This document shows positions 47,229 to 55,842 of a stretch of DNA of 64,000 bases, piece by piece; within the stretch, counting starts at the first letter, position 1, and every line of letters begins with the position of its first letter. This stretch comes from Actinophytocola algeriensis (GTDB lineage Bacteria; Actinomycetota; Actinomycetes; Mycobacteriales; Pseudonocardiaceae), in the NCBI RefSeq assembly GCF_014203735.1, contig NZ_JACHJQ010000006.1, positions 62,001-126,000 on the forward strand. The letters run 5' to 3'. Under the pieces are notes generated by a model. It was given only the letters and a program-made list of their open reading frames with translations. It did no database searches and was not told the DNA's origin. Both the position numbers and the translations under genes were made by a program.

Positions 47229-48839
47229 TCAGCGCAGTTCGATGTTGGCGCGCCGGGCGGACTCGAGGAACTGGCCCCGGGACAGCGCGTCCGCCACCTG
47301 TTCGATGTCGTCGGCCATGTAGCGGTCCCGCTCCAGCGTCGGCACGAGCTCGCGGACCAGCTCGTAGGTCGCCTTGCCTGCCGGGCTGAGCCCGTCGTAG
47401 CGCCCGGACACGTCGACCGCCTGCGCTGCCGCCAGGAACTCCACGGCGAGGATGTAGTTGTTGTTCGACAGCACCCGGCGGGCGTTGCGGGCCGAGATGA
47501 GGCCCATGCTCACCACGTCCTGGTTGTCGCCGTTGGACGGCACGCTCTGCGTGCTGGCCGGGCCGATGGTCCGGTTCTCGGCGACCAGCGCCGTGGCCGG
47601 GTACTGCGCGCCGGCGAAGCCGCTGTTCAGACCCGGCTCGCCGGAGGCGACGAGGAACTCGGGCAGCCCGGACAGGTACCGGTTGAGCAGCCGGTTGGTG
47701 CGGCGCTCGGAGAACACGCCGAGCTGGGTCAGCGCGATCGTGAGGTAGTCCATGGCGAACGCCACCGGCTGGCCGTGGAAGTTCGCGCCGTGGAAGACTT
47801 CCTTGCCCTCGAAGAACAACGGGTTGTCGTTCGAGGAGTTGAGCTCGGTCTCCAGGGTGGCGGTCGCGTAGTAGAGGGTGTCGCGGACGGCACCGACCAC
47901 CTGCGGGATGGCGCGCAGCGTGTACGCCTTCTGGATGTAGACGTCGGTGCGCGACACGTCGCCGCTCTGCTGCTCCTGGGCTTCCTTGCGGAGCTGGGCG
48001 TGGTCCACCGCGAGCTGGGTGCCGTCGAGCAGCGCGCGCATGTTGGCCGCGTTGTCGATCTGGCCGCGGTGCGGCCGGGCCACGTCGTGGCCCTCCGCCT
48101 GGAACGGGCTCTTCGAGCCGAGCAGCGTCTCGACGACCAGCGCCGTGACGATCTCGGCCTGCCGCACCTGGTCCGCGGCCCGTGCGACGTTCAGGCAGCC
48201 GAGGCCGGTCATGGCCGAGGTGCCGTTGATCAGCGCGAGACCTTCCTTGAACCGCAGCTTCAGCGGCTCGATGCCGTGCTCGGCGAGCACGGGACCGGTC
48301 GGGGTCTTCTGCCCGTCGCGCAGCACGTAGCCCTCGCCGATCACGGTCGAGGCGATGTGTGCGAGCGGACCGAGGTCGCCGCTGGCACCCAGCGAGCCGA
48401 TCTCGGGGATGGCGGGCGTGATGCCCAGGTTCAGGTACAGCGCGAGGCGCTCCAGCAGCTCCGGCCGCACCGCGGAGTAACCGCGGGACAGCGCGTTGAG
48501 CCGGGCGGCCACGATCGCGCGGGCCTCGTCCTCGGCGAAGATCGGGCCGACGCCGGCACTGTGGCTGCGGACCAGGTTGGTCTGCAGCTCGTTCTCCTTG
48601 GCGGTACCGACCAGCATGTAGATCATCTCGCCGTAGCCGGTGGTGACACCGTAGACGGGCACGCCGTCGGCGACCGTGTCCTCGAACTGCTGGCGGCTGG
48701 TCGCGGCCCGGGTCAACGCCGCCGGGGCAACATTGACCGGCGCCCGCTCCTCAGCGACTCGCCGGATCCCCGGTATGTCCACTTTCTCGCCGTCGAAGTC
48801 AACGGGCAAGTTGGTGTCATTCAGCGTCACGTTGGTCAC
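47229..48839 (-). CDS. MIO-dependent tyrosine 2,3-aminomutase (SgcC4-like)
   Basis: 536 residues from GTG 48839. The MIO triad A152-S153-G154 sits in IGSLGASGDLGPLAHIAS. Y63 in VPVYGVTTGYGEM is the catalytic Tyr. Long stretches are nearly the same as my memory of C-1027 SgcC4 (LQTNLVRSHSAGVGP, LRFKEGLALINGTSAMTG, RAIPQVVGAVRDTLYYA, NSSNDNPLFFEGKEVFHGANFHGQPVAFAMD, SVPSNGDNQDVVSMGLISARNARRVLSNN). It isomerises L-tyrosine to (S)-beta-tyrosine, with 4-hydroxycinnamate as side product. The 3-residue shorter length and these blocks make ammonia-lyase or histidine ammonia-lyase identity unlikely. It heads the operon aminomutase, condensation, carrier, dioxygenase. Confidence 0.96.
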   Translation of the reverse strand: MTNVTLNDTNLPVDFDGEKVDIPGIRRVAEERAPVNVAPAALTRAATSRQQFEDTVADGVPVYGVTTGYGEMIYMLVGTAKENELQTNLVRSHSAGVGPIFAEDEARAIVAARLNALSRGYSAVRPELLERLALYLNLGITPAIPEIGSLGASGDLGPLAHIASTVIGEGYVLRDGQKTPTGPVLAEHGIEPLKLRFKEGLALINGTSAMTGLGCLNVARAADQVRQAEIVTALVVETLLGSKSPFQAEGHDVARPHRGQIDNAANMRALLDGTQLAVDHAQLRKEAQEQQSGDVSRTDVYIQKAYTLRAIPQVVGAVRDTLYYATATLETELNSSNDNPLFFEGKEVFHGANFHGQPVAFAMDYLTIALTQLGVFSERRTNRLLNRYLSGLPEFLVASGEPGLNSGFAGAQYPATALVAENRTIGPASTQSVPSNGDNQDVVSMGLISARNARRVLSNNNYILAVEFLAAAQAVDVSGRYDGLSPAGKATYELVRELVPTLERDRYMADDIEQVADALSRGQFLESARRANIELR

Positions 48840-49188
48840 CCCGTCACGGTTGCGGAATCAGCTTTTTCGGGAGCTTGTTGTGCACCGACGACGGCGGACG
48901 AGCCGGCCGCCATCGGTTGGCGAGAAGTCGCGGCCAGGGAAACGTCACGCCAGGCCGCGCGCAAAGCGTCGAACAAAGGTCGTCCACTGACCCGATATGC
49001 CCGGCAGACGGTCGAGGCGGCCGAGTTCGGGGTCAGCTTTTCCTGTGACCACAACCCGTCCTGGGCTGACGACTCGGCCTGTCTCACCGCTATATAGTCG
49101 GTTCCCACCAGACGTAGCCGCATCTCGCGGAATGCGGCATGCGGCTTCGCCCGTTCCGGCGCGCCGCGCGGCCAAATACCATGGATCC
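48840..49188. promoter_or_regulatory. Divergent promoter region, aminomutase operon versus TylF-type gene
   Basis: 349 bases between divergent starts, with an AT patch CTATATAGT at 49090-49098 that could be a -10 for the rightward gene; the best -35 (CTGACG, 49066) is too far away (about 19-21 bases). No strong palindrome was seen. An open frame through this gap continues into the methyltransferase gene, but its N-terminal part looks like non-coding translation. Confidence 0.4.
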
Positions 49189-49953
49189 ATGCCAGCAAAA
49201 GAAGCCGCCAGCCGCGAGCTCTACCTCGATCTGCTGAAACGGATCCTGGTCAACGTCATCTACGAGGACCCGGCGATTCCGAATCCCGTGTTCGAGCGGG
49301 AGGAGTACAACCGCTGGGCGCGCAACACCGGCAGCGACTGGCCGAGCGTGGCGCACACGATGGTCGGCAAGGCACGGCTGGACAACGTGCAGCACTGCCT
49401 GGAGAGCGTCATCGCCGACGGCGTGCCAGGCGACTTCATCGAGACCGGCGTCTGGCGTGGTGGCGTGTGCATCCTCGCGCGGGGGGTGTTCGAGTCCTAC
49501 GGCATCACCGACCGCACGGTGTGGGTGGCCGACTCCTTCGAGGGCGTGCCGTCCGCGACGGACCTCAGCCACCCGATCGACCAGCGGCTGAACATGCACG
49601 AGCACAACGAGGTCCTCGGCGTCGACGAGGCGTCCGTGCGCGCGAACTTCGAACGCTACGGCCTGCTCGACGACCAGGTCCAGTTCCTGCCCGGCTGGTT
49701 CAACAAGACCCTGCCCGCCGCGCCGATCGACCGGCTCTCGGTGCTCCGGCTGGACGGCGACCTGTACGAGTCTACTTTGGACGCACTGAACCCGTTGTAC
49801 CCCAAGCTCTCCCCCGGTGGTTACGTCATCATCGACGACTACCTGGTGCCCGGCTGCCGCGCCGCGGTCGACGAGTTTCGCGACGAGCACGGCATCACCG
49901 ACCCGATCGAGCGCATCGACCGCTGGAGCGTCTACTGGCGCCGTTCGCAGTGA
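49189..49953 (+). CDS. TylF/MycF-family O-methyltransferase
   Basis: 254 residues from ATG 49189. The TylF family signature is clear: FIETGVWRGGVCILARGVFESYGITDRTVWVADSFEGVPSATD (motif I and the aspartate after it) and LRLDGDLYESTLDALNPLYPKLSPGGYVIIDDYLVPGCRAAVDEF with the metal-binding Asp residues. These are Mg2+-dependent SAM methyltransferases acting on hydroxyls of sugars and phenolic groups. Since no deoxysugar genes are present, a catechol-like hydroxyl made by the oxygenases on beta-tyrosine is a reasonable acceptor. It ends 12 bases before a 22-base hairpin that it shares with the convergent monooxygenase. Confidence 0.93.
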   Translation: MPAKEAASRELYLDLLKRILVNVIYEDPAIPNPVFEREEYNRWARNTGSDWPSVAHTMVGKARLDNVQHCLESVIADGVPGDFIETGVWRGGVCILARGVFESYGITDRTVWVADSFEGVPSATDLSHPIDQRLNMHEHNEVLGVDEASVRANFERYGLLDDQVQFLPGWFNKTLPAAPIDRLSVLRLDGDLYESTLDALNPLYPKLSPGGYVIIDDYLVPGCRAAVDEFRDEHGITDPIERIDRWSVYWRRSQ

Positions 49954-49964
49954 ACAGGGACCAC

Positions 49965-50010
49965 AAGCGATGTGGCCGTCACCTCCGAGGAGGTGACGGC
50001 CACATCGCTT
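49965..50010. terminator. Bidirectional 22-base-arm terminator
   Basis: Arms 49965-49986 and 49989-50010 (AAGCGATGTGGCCGTCACCT and further) are perfect with a 2-base loop. It lies between convergent methyltransferase and monooxygenase genes. Confidence 0.85.
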
Positions 50011-50028
50011 TGGTCCGCGTGCTCCCGC

Positions 50029-51279
50029 TCAGTGCGGTGCGTCCTCGATGCCGAACCGGGCCTTCGCCAGCTCCCGGTTGGCCATCGTCTCGAGGGCGAT
50101 GGAGATGCCCGCGTGGCTCTTCATCATGGACAGGTCGCGCCACACCCGCTCGATCCGCTCACCGCGGCGCACCGCGCTCGAGCCTGCCGTCGGGTAGATG
50201 AACTGCTCGACCGCCGCCCAGCTGAGCCGGACCACCTCGCGGCAGATCGTGCCGATCCGCCACTCCCGCTCCGTGTTGAACGCCGACGGACCCTGCGCGC
50301 ACAGGTCCTGCCAGGACTCGATCGCGCCGTACAGCGCCGCCTCCGCGGCGGCGAGCTTGCCGGTGGCCTCGCCGTACCAGCGCTGGAAGTCCGGGTCCTC
50401 AGCGCGGCTGACGATCGGCGGGAACGAGGTGGTGCGGGTGCGCATGAGCTCCTCGTAGGCCTCCAGCGCGCCCTCGGCGATGCCGAGCGCCAGGGTCGCC
50501 GACTCGAACAGCATGAAGCTGAGCGGGCCGCCGCCGTACTGCGGGTGGCCGTGCAGGCGCACCCCGGGGGTCTCGTCGGAGACCGTGTACATGCTCATGT
50601 GCGTGTCCAGCACGAAGTCGGCCGGGACGTGCACGTTCTCGAGAGTGATGCTGTGCGAGCCGCTGCCACGCAGACCCAGCTGCTGGCCCCAGTCGTCGAG
50701 CCGGCGCCAGGAGTCGCGCGGCGCGATGAACATGACCGGCGCCTCGCCCATCTCGCCGTTCTCGTCGAGGACGAGCACGTGGCCGATGAAGTGGGTCGCG
50801 TACGGCGAGCCGGAGCAGTAGCCCCAGGTGCCGTTGATGATCCAGCCGCCGTCGAGCGCGCGCTGGGCGGTGCCGCTCGGCATGATCGACGCGGGCGAGA
50901 TGAACTCACCGCCACTGAAGATCTCGTCCTGCACCCGCTCCTCGAACACGGTCGCGGCCAGCACGGCGTGCACCGCGCCCAGGCAGAACATCCACCCCGT
51001 CGAGGGGCAGCCCTTGGCCAGGATCTGCACCACCCGCATGAACGTGTCCACACCGAACTCGTAGCCGCCGTACCGCCGCGGCACGAGGATCCGGTAGAAG
51101 CCCGCCTCGGTGAACTGCTCGTGGACGTCCGGGGCGTAGTAGGTGCGCTCCTCGGTCTCGGCCTGCCGCGCGACCAGGGTCGGGGCGATGGCCTCGGCCC
51201 GCGCGATGACGTCAGCCGGCGTGAGGTCCGGTTCGGGAGGCTGGGGGAAGTCGTCTGGCCTGATGGCGGTAACTGACAT
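50029..51279 (-). CDS. Group D flavin monooxygenase, acyl-CoA dehydrogenase fold
   Basis: 416 residues. N-terminal helices (FTEAGFYRILVPRRYGGYEFGVDTFMRVVQILAKGCPSTGWMFCLGAVHA), middle beta domain (GGEFISPASIMPSGTAQRALDGGWIINGTWGYCSGSPYATHFIGHVLV) and C-terminal helical domain (RRGERIERVWRDLSMMKSHAGISIALETMANRELAKA). It belongs to the same oxygenase branch as 13871-15052, not the dehydrogenases, and probably hydroxylates an aromatic ring with reduced flavin from the reductase at 8483-9061. Its position beside a TylF methyltransferase and the beta-tyrosine operon suggests it adds a phenol OH that is then methylated. The GYCSGSPYATH segment provides flavin and substrate contacts. Confidence 0.87.
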   Translation of the reverse strand: MSVTAIRPDDFPQPPEPDLTPADVIARAEAIAPTLVARQAETEERTYYAPDVHEQFTEAGFYRILVPRRYGGYEFGVDTFMRVVQILAKGCPSTGWMFCLGAVHAVLAATVFEERVQDEIFSGGEFISPASIMPSGTAQRALDGGWIINGTWGYCSGSPYATHFIGHVLVLDENGEMGEAPVMFIAPRDSWRRLDDWGQQLGLRGSGSHSITLENVHVPADFVLDTHMSMYTVSDETPGVRLHGHPQYGGGPLSFMLFESATLALGIAEGALEAYEELMRTRTTSFPPIVSRAEDPDFQRWYGEATGKLAAAEAALYGAIESWQDLCAQGPSAFNTEREWRIGTICREVVRLSWAAVEQFIYPTAGSSAVRRGERIERVWRDLSMMKSHAGISIALETMANRELAKARFGIEDAPH

Positions 51280-51550
51280 GATGCGCAGGTCCTTTGTCTC
51301 TCAAGGAAACGGAAGCGCCGACCCTGCCGAGGACCGGGCGAGGTCGGCACGGTCCCAGTGCTGTGTCCACCTACGTTGGCTGGTTCGTCCGGTGGTCGTG
51401 CTCGTCGGGAGTTCTTTTCGGGTTGTCCTCGCTGGACGGGCGTGCTGCCGGAGGTTCTGCCCGAACGGGCCCCGGGTTGGCAACGGGGTTCTTTGGCGAG
51501 GGTTTGGTCTGGGACTCACGGCCCCACGCCTGCGCGCCTTCCACGCCCCC

Positions 51551-51694
51551 GTGGTGCCGGTGGTGCCGGTGGTGCCGGTGGTGCCGTGAAAGGCGCTCTC
51601 ACGGCGCTGGGCGTGCCCTGAAAGGCGCTTTCAGGGCACGCAACGTCCTGAACGCGCCTTTCGCGGCACCGGCGATGCCCTGAACGCGCCTTTC
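51551..51694. repeat. Tandem 9-mers plus palindrome array (copy 2)
   Basis: The 486-base gap 51280-51765 has no convincing gene. It contains GTGGTGCCG four times in tandem (51551-51586). Then come palindromic cores GAAAGGCGCTCTC or GAACGCGCCTTTC starting at 51588, 51620, 51650 and 51682 (30-32 nt spacing). The second is the centre of a perfect 25-base palindrome (51614-51638). These are the same core family as at 13505-13672. Confidence 0.75.
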
Positions 51695-51765
51695 ACGGCG
51701 GCGGGCCCGGCCAAACCCGCCGGAGGAACCGGCGAACGTGGTGGACACAGCACTTGACGGCGCGG

Positions 51766-53199
51766 TCAGCCGTTCAGCGGCACGACGTTCTCGATGTCGT
51801 CGGCCGTGTAGGGCTCGACATCGGTCCAGTACTCGACACCGTGGCTGCTGTTCGGGTTCGCCGGGACGTCGCGCGGGGTCTCGGTCACCCAGGCGTTGTA
51901 GTCGTCCAGCAGCTTCTGGGCGTCCTCCGTGGCCTTGGCGAACCGGGCGGTCGGGTCGGCACCGCGGGCCAGAACGTCGTCCATGGCGTGGCACATGATG
52001 TCCTGCGCACCGGCGAAGTCACCGTGCAGCGCGCCCTCCGAGGGCGGGTAGGACAGCCCCGTCTTGGGGGCGATCACGCCCGACGGGTAGCGGAGCATGT
52101 CGTCGTAGGTGATCGCTTGCTCGGGGTGCTCGTCGAACCAGCCCTCGTTCTTCAGCAGGTCGTAGGACGCGCCGGTGATCGGCACGAAGCTGTTGTCCTT
52201 GTGACGCTGCGCGGCGTTGGCGGGGTTGTGCATCCACATCAGGAACGCCAGCGCGCCGTCCTCGGCCGTCTCCTCCAGGCCGTCGGTGAGCCAGAGCGAG
52301 GTGCCCGCGACCGCGTTGCCCTTGAAGGGAACCTTGTCGTTGTACGGGAAGATCCCGACCTCCATGTCGAACCCACCCATCTGGGCGGCGTGCGCCATGT
52401 AGTTGACGTCGTTGGACGAGGAGATCCGGATGGCCACCCGCTGGTCGCGGTACGCCTCCAGGGTCTCCGCCCAGCCGGGGATCCGGCCCGCGTAGAGGTA
52501 GTGGCCGTCGCGGTGCAGCTGGCGCCACCAGTCGACCCAGGTCGCCATCTCCGTCGAGGACAGGTCGATCTCCGTCGCCCGGCCGTCGCGGCCGTTGCGG
52601 TTGTTGACGAAGTAGTGGCCCTGGGAGGCCATCGCCTGCTGCACGAAGGTGCCGTGGTTGGACCAGGTGATGGCGTGCGACGGGCCGCCCTGCATCCTGG
52701 CGACCTGGTCGCAGACGTTGTTGACCTCCTCCCAGGTCTCCGGCAGCTTGGAGACACCGGCCTTCTCGAGCAGCTGCTTGTTGGCGAACAGGAGGCTGGT
52801 GGTGCCGACCGAGGGCATGGAGTCCAGGTCACCCTGGTACTCGTAGTAGTCGCGGAACGCCGGGTGCAGGTCGTCGAGGACGACCTTCTCGCCCAGGATC
52901 TCGGTGCGGTCGCCGACCGCCTTGGCGACGGACTTGAACAAGGGGCTGCCGTCGGCGTTGATCGCGTCCCTGGCCACGTGGCTGGAGTAGAAGTAGTACT
53001 CAGCCAGGGCGGGCTTGTTGCCCTTCACGGCCTCTTCGGCCACGATCTTCGGGAACCAGAAGAAGTCCAGGCCCTTTACAGTGACGTTGTACTGCGGGTG
53101 GATGCGGTTGAACTCCTCGGCCTGAGCGTGCCAGCGGTCCATCCAGCCCGGGAAACGCAAGTCCGCAACCCAAACGTCGATGTCGACCTTGTTCGTCAT
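51766..53199 (-). CDS. Solute-binding-protein-like protein without export signal
   Basis: 477 residues, ATG with GAGGAGA upstream. It resembles family 1 extracellular sugar-binding proteins: HAQAEEFNRIHPQYNVTVKG near the N-terminus, GTTSLLFANKQLLEKAGVSKLPETWEEVNNVCDQV, then hinge segments and SLWLTDGLEETAEDGALAFLMWMHNP. A secreted binding protein would need a lipoprotein or Sec signal, but this starts MTNKVDIDVWVADLRF and has none, so it should stay in the cytoplasm. No ABC permease or ATPase is near. It may have been recruited as an enzyme (compare Thi5-like proteins of the same fold) or as a sequestering protein for the product. Uncertain. Confidence 0.8.
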   Translation of the reverse strand: MTNKVDIDVWVADLRFPGWMDRWHAQAEEFNRIHPQYNVTVKGLDFFWFPKIVAEEAVKGNKPALAEYYFYSSHVARDAINADGSPLFKSVAKAVGDRTEILGEKVVLDDLHPAFRDYYEYQGDLDSMPSVGTTSLLFANKQLLEKAGVSKLPETWEEVNNVCDQVARMQGGPSHAITWSNHGTFVQQAMASQGHYFVNNRNGRDGRATEIDLSSTEMATWVDWWRQLHRDGHYLYAGRIPGWAETLEAYRDQRVAIRISSSNDVNYMAHAAQMGGFDMEVGIFPYNDKVPFKGNAVAGTSLWLTDGLEETAEDGALAFLMWMHNPANAAQRHKDNSFVPITGASYDLLKNEGWFDEHPEQAITYDDMLRYPSGVIAPKTGLSYPPSEGALHGDFAGAQDIMCHAMDDVLARGADPTARFAKATEDAQKLLDDYNAWVTETPRDVPANPNSSHGVEYWTDVEPYTADDIENVVPLNG

Positions 53200-53483
53200 T
53201 GGATCTCCTCGTCATGGGACCGCCTTACCGGTCCCGGCCCATATTTCGCGTCAGCGCGCGGACCACGCATCTCCTTGCTTGCCGTTCGCCGGGATAACCG
53301 CACGTAGAAGGGTGTCGGCGGGCCAGGAGAACAACGATCATGCGGGTTTGCCGACGCGTGCGTCCGCTGGTGGCGCGGAGTCCACACGCGACTCGCGGCC
53401 GGCGTCGGCCCGCGCGGCGAGTCGAGTCGAAATGCCGCAATGCCAGAGATGTGATACGTGAAAGCGAATGTGAGGCTGGGCGC

Positions 53484-54266
53484 ATGGCCGAATTCGACGG
53501 GATGACCATCCTGATCACCGGCGGTGGCACCGGCATGGGCCTTGCCACTGCGAGACAATTGGTTGACGCCGGCGCGAACGTGGTGCTGGCCGGGCGCCGT
53601 GTCGAGCTGATCGATGCCGTGGCGAAGGAACTGGACCCCACCGGTGAGCGAGTTCTCTCGGTGGCCACGGACGTCTCCCGCGTCGAGGACCTCGACGAGC
53701 TCGTCGAGGGGATCAAGAACCGGTTCGGCAGGCTGGACGGCGTCTTCGCCAATGCCGGCGTGCCCCACGGCTCCCCGAGCGCCTACGTCGGCGAAGCCGA
53801 CTTCGACCAGGTCGTCGGGATCAACTTCAAGGGCACCTACTTCACGATCCAGAAAGCGGTGTCGCTGTTCGACGGCGCGGGCTCGGTCGTGATCAACGGA
53901 ACCGTGCTCGTGCACCGCGGCATGGGCCTGGCGTCGGTGTACGCCGCGACCAAGGCCGCGACGATGAACCTGGCCCGCTCGCTGGCCTCCGACCTGGCCC
54001 ACCGGGGCATCCGGGTCAACTCGGTCAGCCCGGGCTTCATCGAGACGGACATGCTGGACCTCGTCGCGCCGACCGAGGAGGCGCGCGACGGCATCTGCTC
54101 CCAGATCCCGCTCGGCCGGTTCGGCAAGGCCGACGAGGTCGCCAACGTGGTTACTTTCCTGCTGTCACCCCGCGCGGCGTACATCACCGGCCAGGACCTC
54201 GGTGTGGACGGCGGTCTGGCGCGCTCCGTACCCATGGGCACGGTCTCAGGGGTAGGCGAGGACTAG
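53484..54266 (+). CDS. Short-chain dehydrogenase/reductase
   Basis: 260 residues from ATG 53484; the frame is open upstream but homology starts at MAEFDGMTILITGGGTGMGLATARQLVDAGANVVLAGRR. The NAD(P) motif is T-G-G-G-T-G-M-G, FANAGVPHGSP is the NAG segment, and the active site has Y-A-A-T-K in LASVYAATKAATMNLARSLASDLAHRGIRVNSVSPG. The catalytic Ser is replaced by Thr or Gly in VVINGTVLVHRG (usually N-x-S-S), which may slow or alter the reaction. VDGGLARS ends the protein. Arg after the first Gly-rich loop (LAGRR) suggests NADP. It is the first gene of a rightward operon with two flavin or molybdenum redox enzymes. Confidence 0.92.
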   Translation: MAEFDGMTILITGGGTGMGLATARQLVDAGANVVLAGRRVELIDAVAKELDPTGERVLSVATDVSRVEDLDELVEGIKNRFGRLDGVFANAGVPHGSPSAYVGEADFDQVVGINFKGTYFTIQKAVSLFDGAGSVVINGTVLVHRGMGLASVYAATKAATMNLARSLASDLAHRGIRVNSVSPGFIETDMLDLVAPTEEARDGICSQIPLGRFGKADEVANVVTFLLSPRAAYITGQDLGVDGGLARSVPMGTVSGVGED

Positions 54267-54303
54267 GTATGACAACGACCCCGATATCAAGGAGGAGACC
54301 GCG

Positions 54304-55740
54304 ATGAGCTTCGATGCCGGATCACGCGCGGTGGTGCTCGGCGGAAGTATCGCCGGGCTGTTCGCGGCGAGGGTTCTCGCGGACGCCTACGACGAGGTGC
54401 AGATCGTCGACCGCGACAAGCTGGTCGGTGTGAAGGGGCCGCGGCGGTTCTGCCCGCAGAGCCACCAGGCCAACGGCCTGCTCGCCCGCGGCGTCCAGGT
54501 CATGGAGGAGCTCTTCCCCGGGCTCACCCAGGAGATGATCGACAACGGGGTGCCCACCGGCGACCTGTCCGGCAGCTGCCGCTGGTACGCCAGGGGCCTC
54601 CGGCTCAAGCAGGGGCACGGCAACCTGCAGACCCTCGGCGTCATCCGCCCGCTGTTCGAGTACTACATCCGCGAGCGGGTGCAGAAGATCCCCAACGTGG
54701 TCTTCGTCGAGGAGCACGACATCCTCGGCCTCACCGCGACGGCGGACAACAGCCGGATCACCGGCGTGAAGGTCCAGCACCGCAACGAGAGCACCGACAA
54801 GGTCATCGAGGCCGACCTGGTGATCGACGCCACCGGGCGCGGCTCGCGGACGCCGGTGTGGCTGGAGCAGCTCGGGTACGAGCGGCCCGAGGAGGAGCGC
54901 AAGAAGATCGACCTCGGCTACGTGACGCAGCACTTCAAGCTGCGCCCGGGCGTCAACCCGTTCGAGGGCGACGTGGCGATCAACCAGATCGCGCACGCGG
55001 CCGCCCCGCGCGGCAACGTCTTCTTCCTGGTCGAGGACGGCAGGCTGGAGCTGACCACCTACGGCATCCTCGGCGACCACCCGCCCACCGACCAGGCCAA
55101 GCTCTACGAGTGGCTGAAGTCGTTGCCCGCCAAGGACGTCTACGAGACGCTGCGGTACGCCGACCCGGTGGACAAGCCGGTCCCGTTCAAGTTCCCGACC
55201 ACGCTGCGCAGGCACTACCAGAAGCTGCGCCGCTTCCCCGAGGGCCTGCTGGTCACCGGTGACGCGGTCACCACCTTCAACCCGGTGTACGCCCAGGGCA
55301 TGAGCGTCGCCGCGCTGTGTGCGCTGACCCTGCGGTCGCACCTGCACAGCGGCGCCGCCCCGGTGCCCACGGACTACTTCCGGGACCTGGCCAAGGAAGC
55401 GATCGACGCGGCGTGGCAGATGACCAACACCATCGACCTGAGCCTGCCCGGCGTGCCGGGCGAGCGTTCCCTGCAGGTGCGCTTCGCCAACTGGTACCTC
55501 AAGCGGGTGCAGACCGCCGCCACCCACGACGGCTCGATCACCGCGAAGTACTTCACGGCCGCGGGCCTGGTCGCACCTCCCGAGTCGCTGATGCGGCCGG
55601 GCTTCATGTTGAAGGTCCTCTGGAAGTCCTTGTTCGGCCCGTCCAAGGAAAGCCGGCAGCCCTACGTCTACAAGGTCCCGGAGGGTATCGAGCCGGTCGT
55701 CGCGGAGAGCGCGTACGACGAGACGCCCAAGGCGGCGTGA
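54304..55740 (+). CDS. FAD-dependent monooxygenase/epoxidase-like (LasC type)
   Basis: 478 residues, ATG with AAGGAGGAG upstream. N-terminal Rossmann VVLGGSIAGLFAARVLADAYDEVQIVDRD, the DG-type motif VIDATGRGSRTPVWLEQLGYERPEEE, and the GD motif GDAVTTFNPVYAQGMSVAALCALTL, which places it in the PHBH-like fold nearest polyether epoxidases such as LasC and MonCI. The tryptophan halogenase motif W-x-W-x-I-P is absent, so halogenation is unlikely. It probably epoxidises or hydroxylates a polyketide or aromatic intermediate using NAD(P)H and O2. It follows the SDR by 37 bases and precedes a molybdopterin enzyme. Confidence 0.87.
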   Translation: MSFDAGSRAVVLGGSIAGLFAARVLADAYDEVQIVDRDKLVGVKGPRRFCPQSHQANGLLARGVQVMEELFPGLTQEMIDNGVPTGDLSGSCRWYARGLRLKQGHGNLQTLGVIRPLFEYYIRERVQKIPNVVFVEEHDILGLTATADNSRITGVKVQHRNESTDKVIEADLVIDATGRGSRTPVWLEQLGYERPEEERKKIDLGYVTQHFKLRPGVNPFEGDVAINQIAHAAAPRGNVFFLVEDGRLELTTYGILGDHPPTDQAKLYEWLKSLPAKDVYETLRYADPVDKPVPFKFPTTLRRHYQKLRRFPEGLLVTGDAVTTFNPVYAQGMSVAALCALTLRSHLHSGAAPVPTDYFRDLAKEAIDAAWQMTNTIDLSLPGVPGERSLQVRFANWYLKRVQTAATHDGSITAKYFTAAGLVAPPESLMRPGFMLKVLWKSLFGPSKESRQPYVYKVPEGIEPVVAESAYDETPKAA

Positions 55741-55842
55741 CCCGACTGAACTAGTTCCACCACGACGGCCACGGGTTTCCAGCAGCTACGACTCGCCGGA
55801 ACACCCGTGGCCGCACGTGTTTCCACGACCACTGGAGTACCG

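Noticed and set aside
47229-48839. Histidine or phenylalanine ammonia-lyase
   Set aside because: Y63, A152-S153-G154 and long blocks match the SgcC4 aminomutase more closely than lyases, and the gene heads a condensation-carrier operon.
48997-49188. Upstream extension of the TylF-type gene
   Set aside because: The peptide is Arg/Pro/Thr-rich without family similarity; ATG 49189 gives a normal-length TylF protein.
54304-55740. Flavin-dependent halogenase
   Set aside because: The FAD motif fits, but the W-x-W-x-I-P halogenase motif is absent and the GD motif region resembles LasC-type epoxidases.
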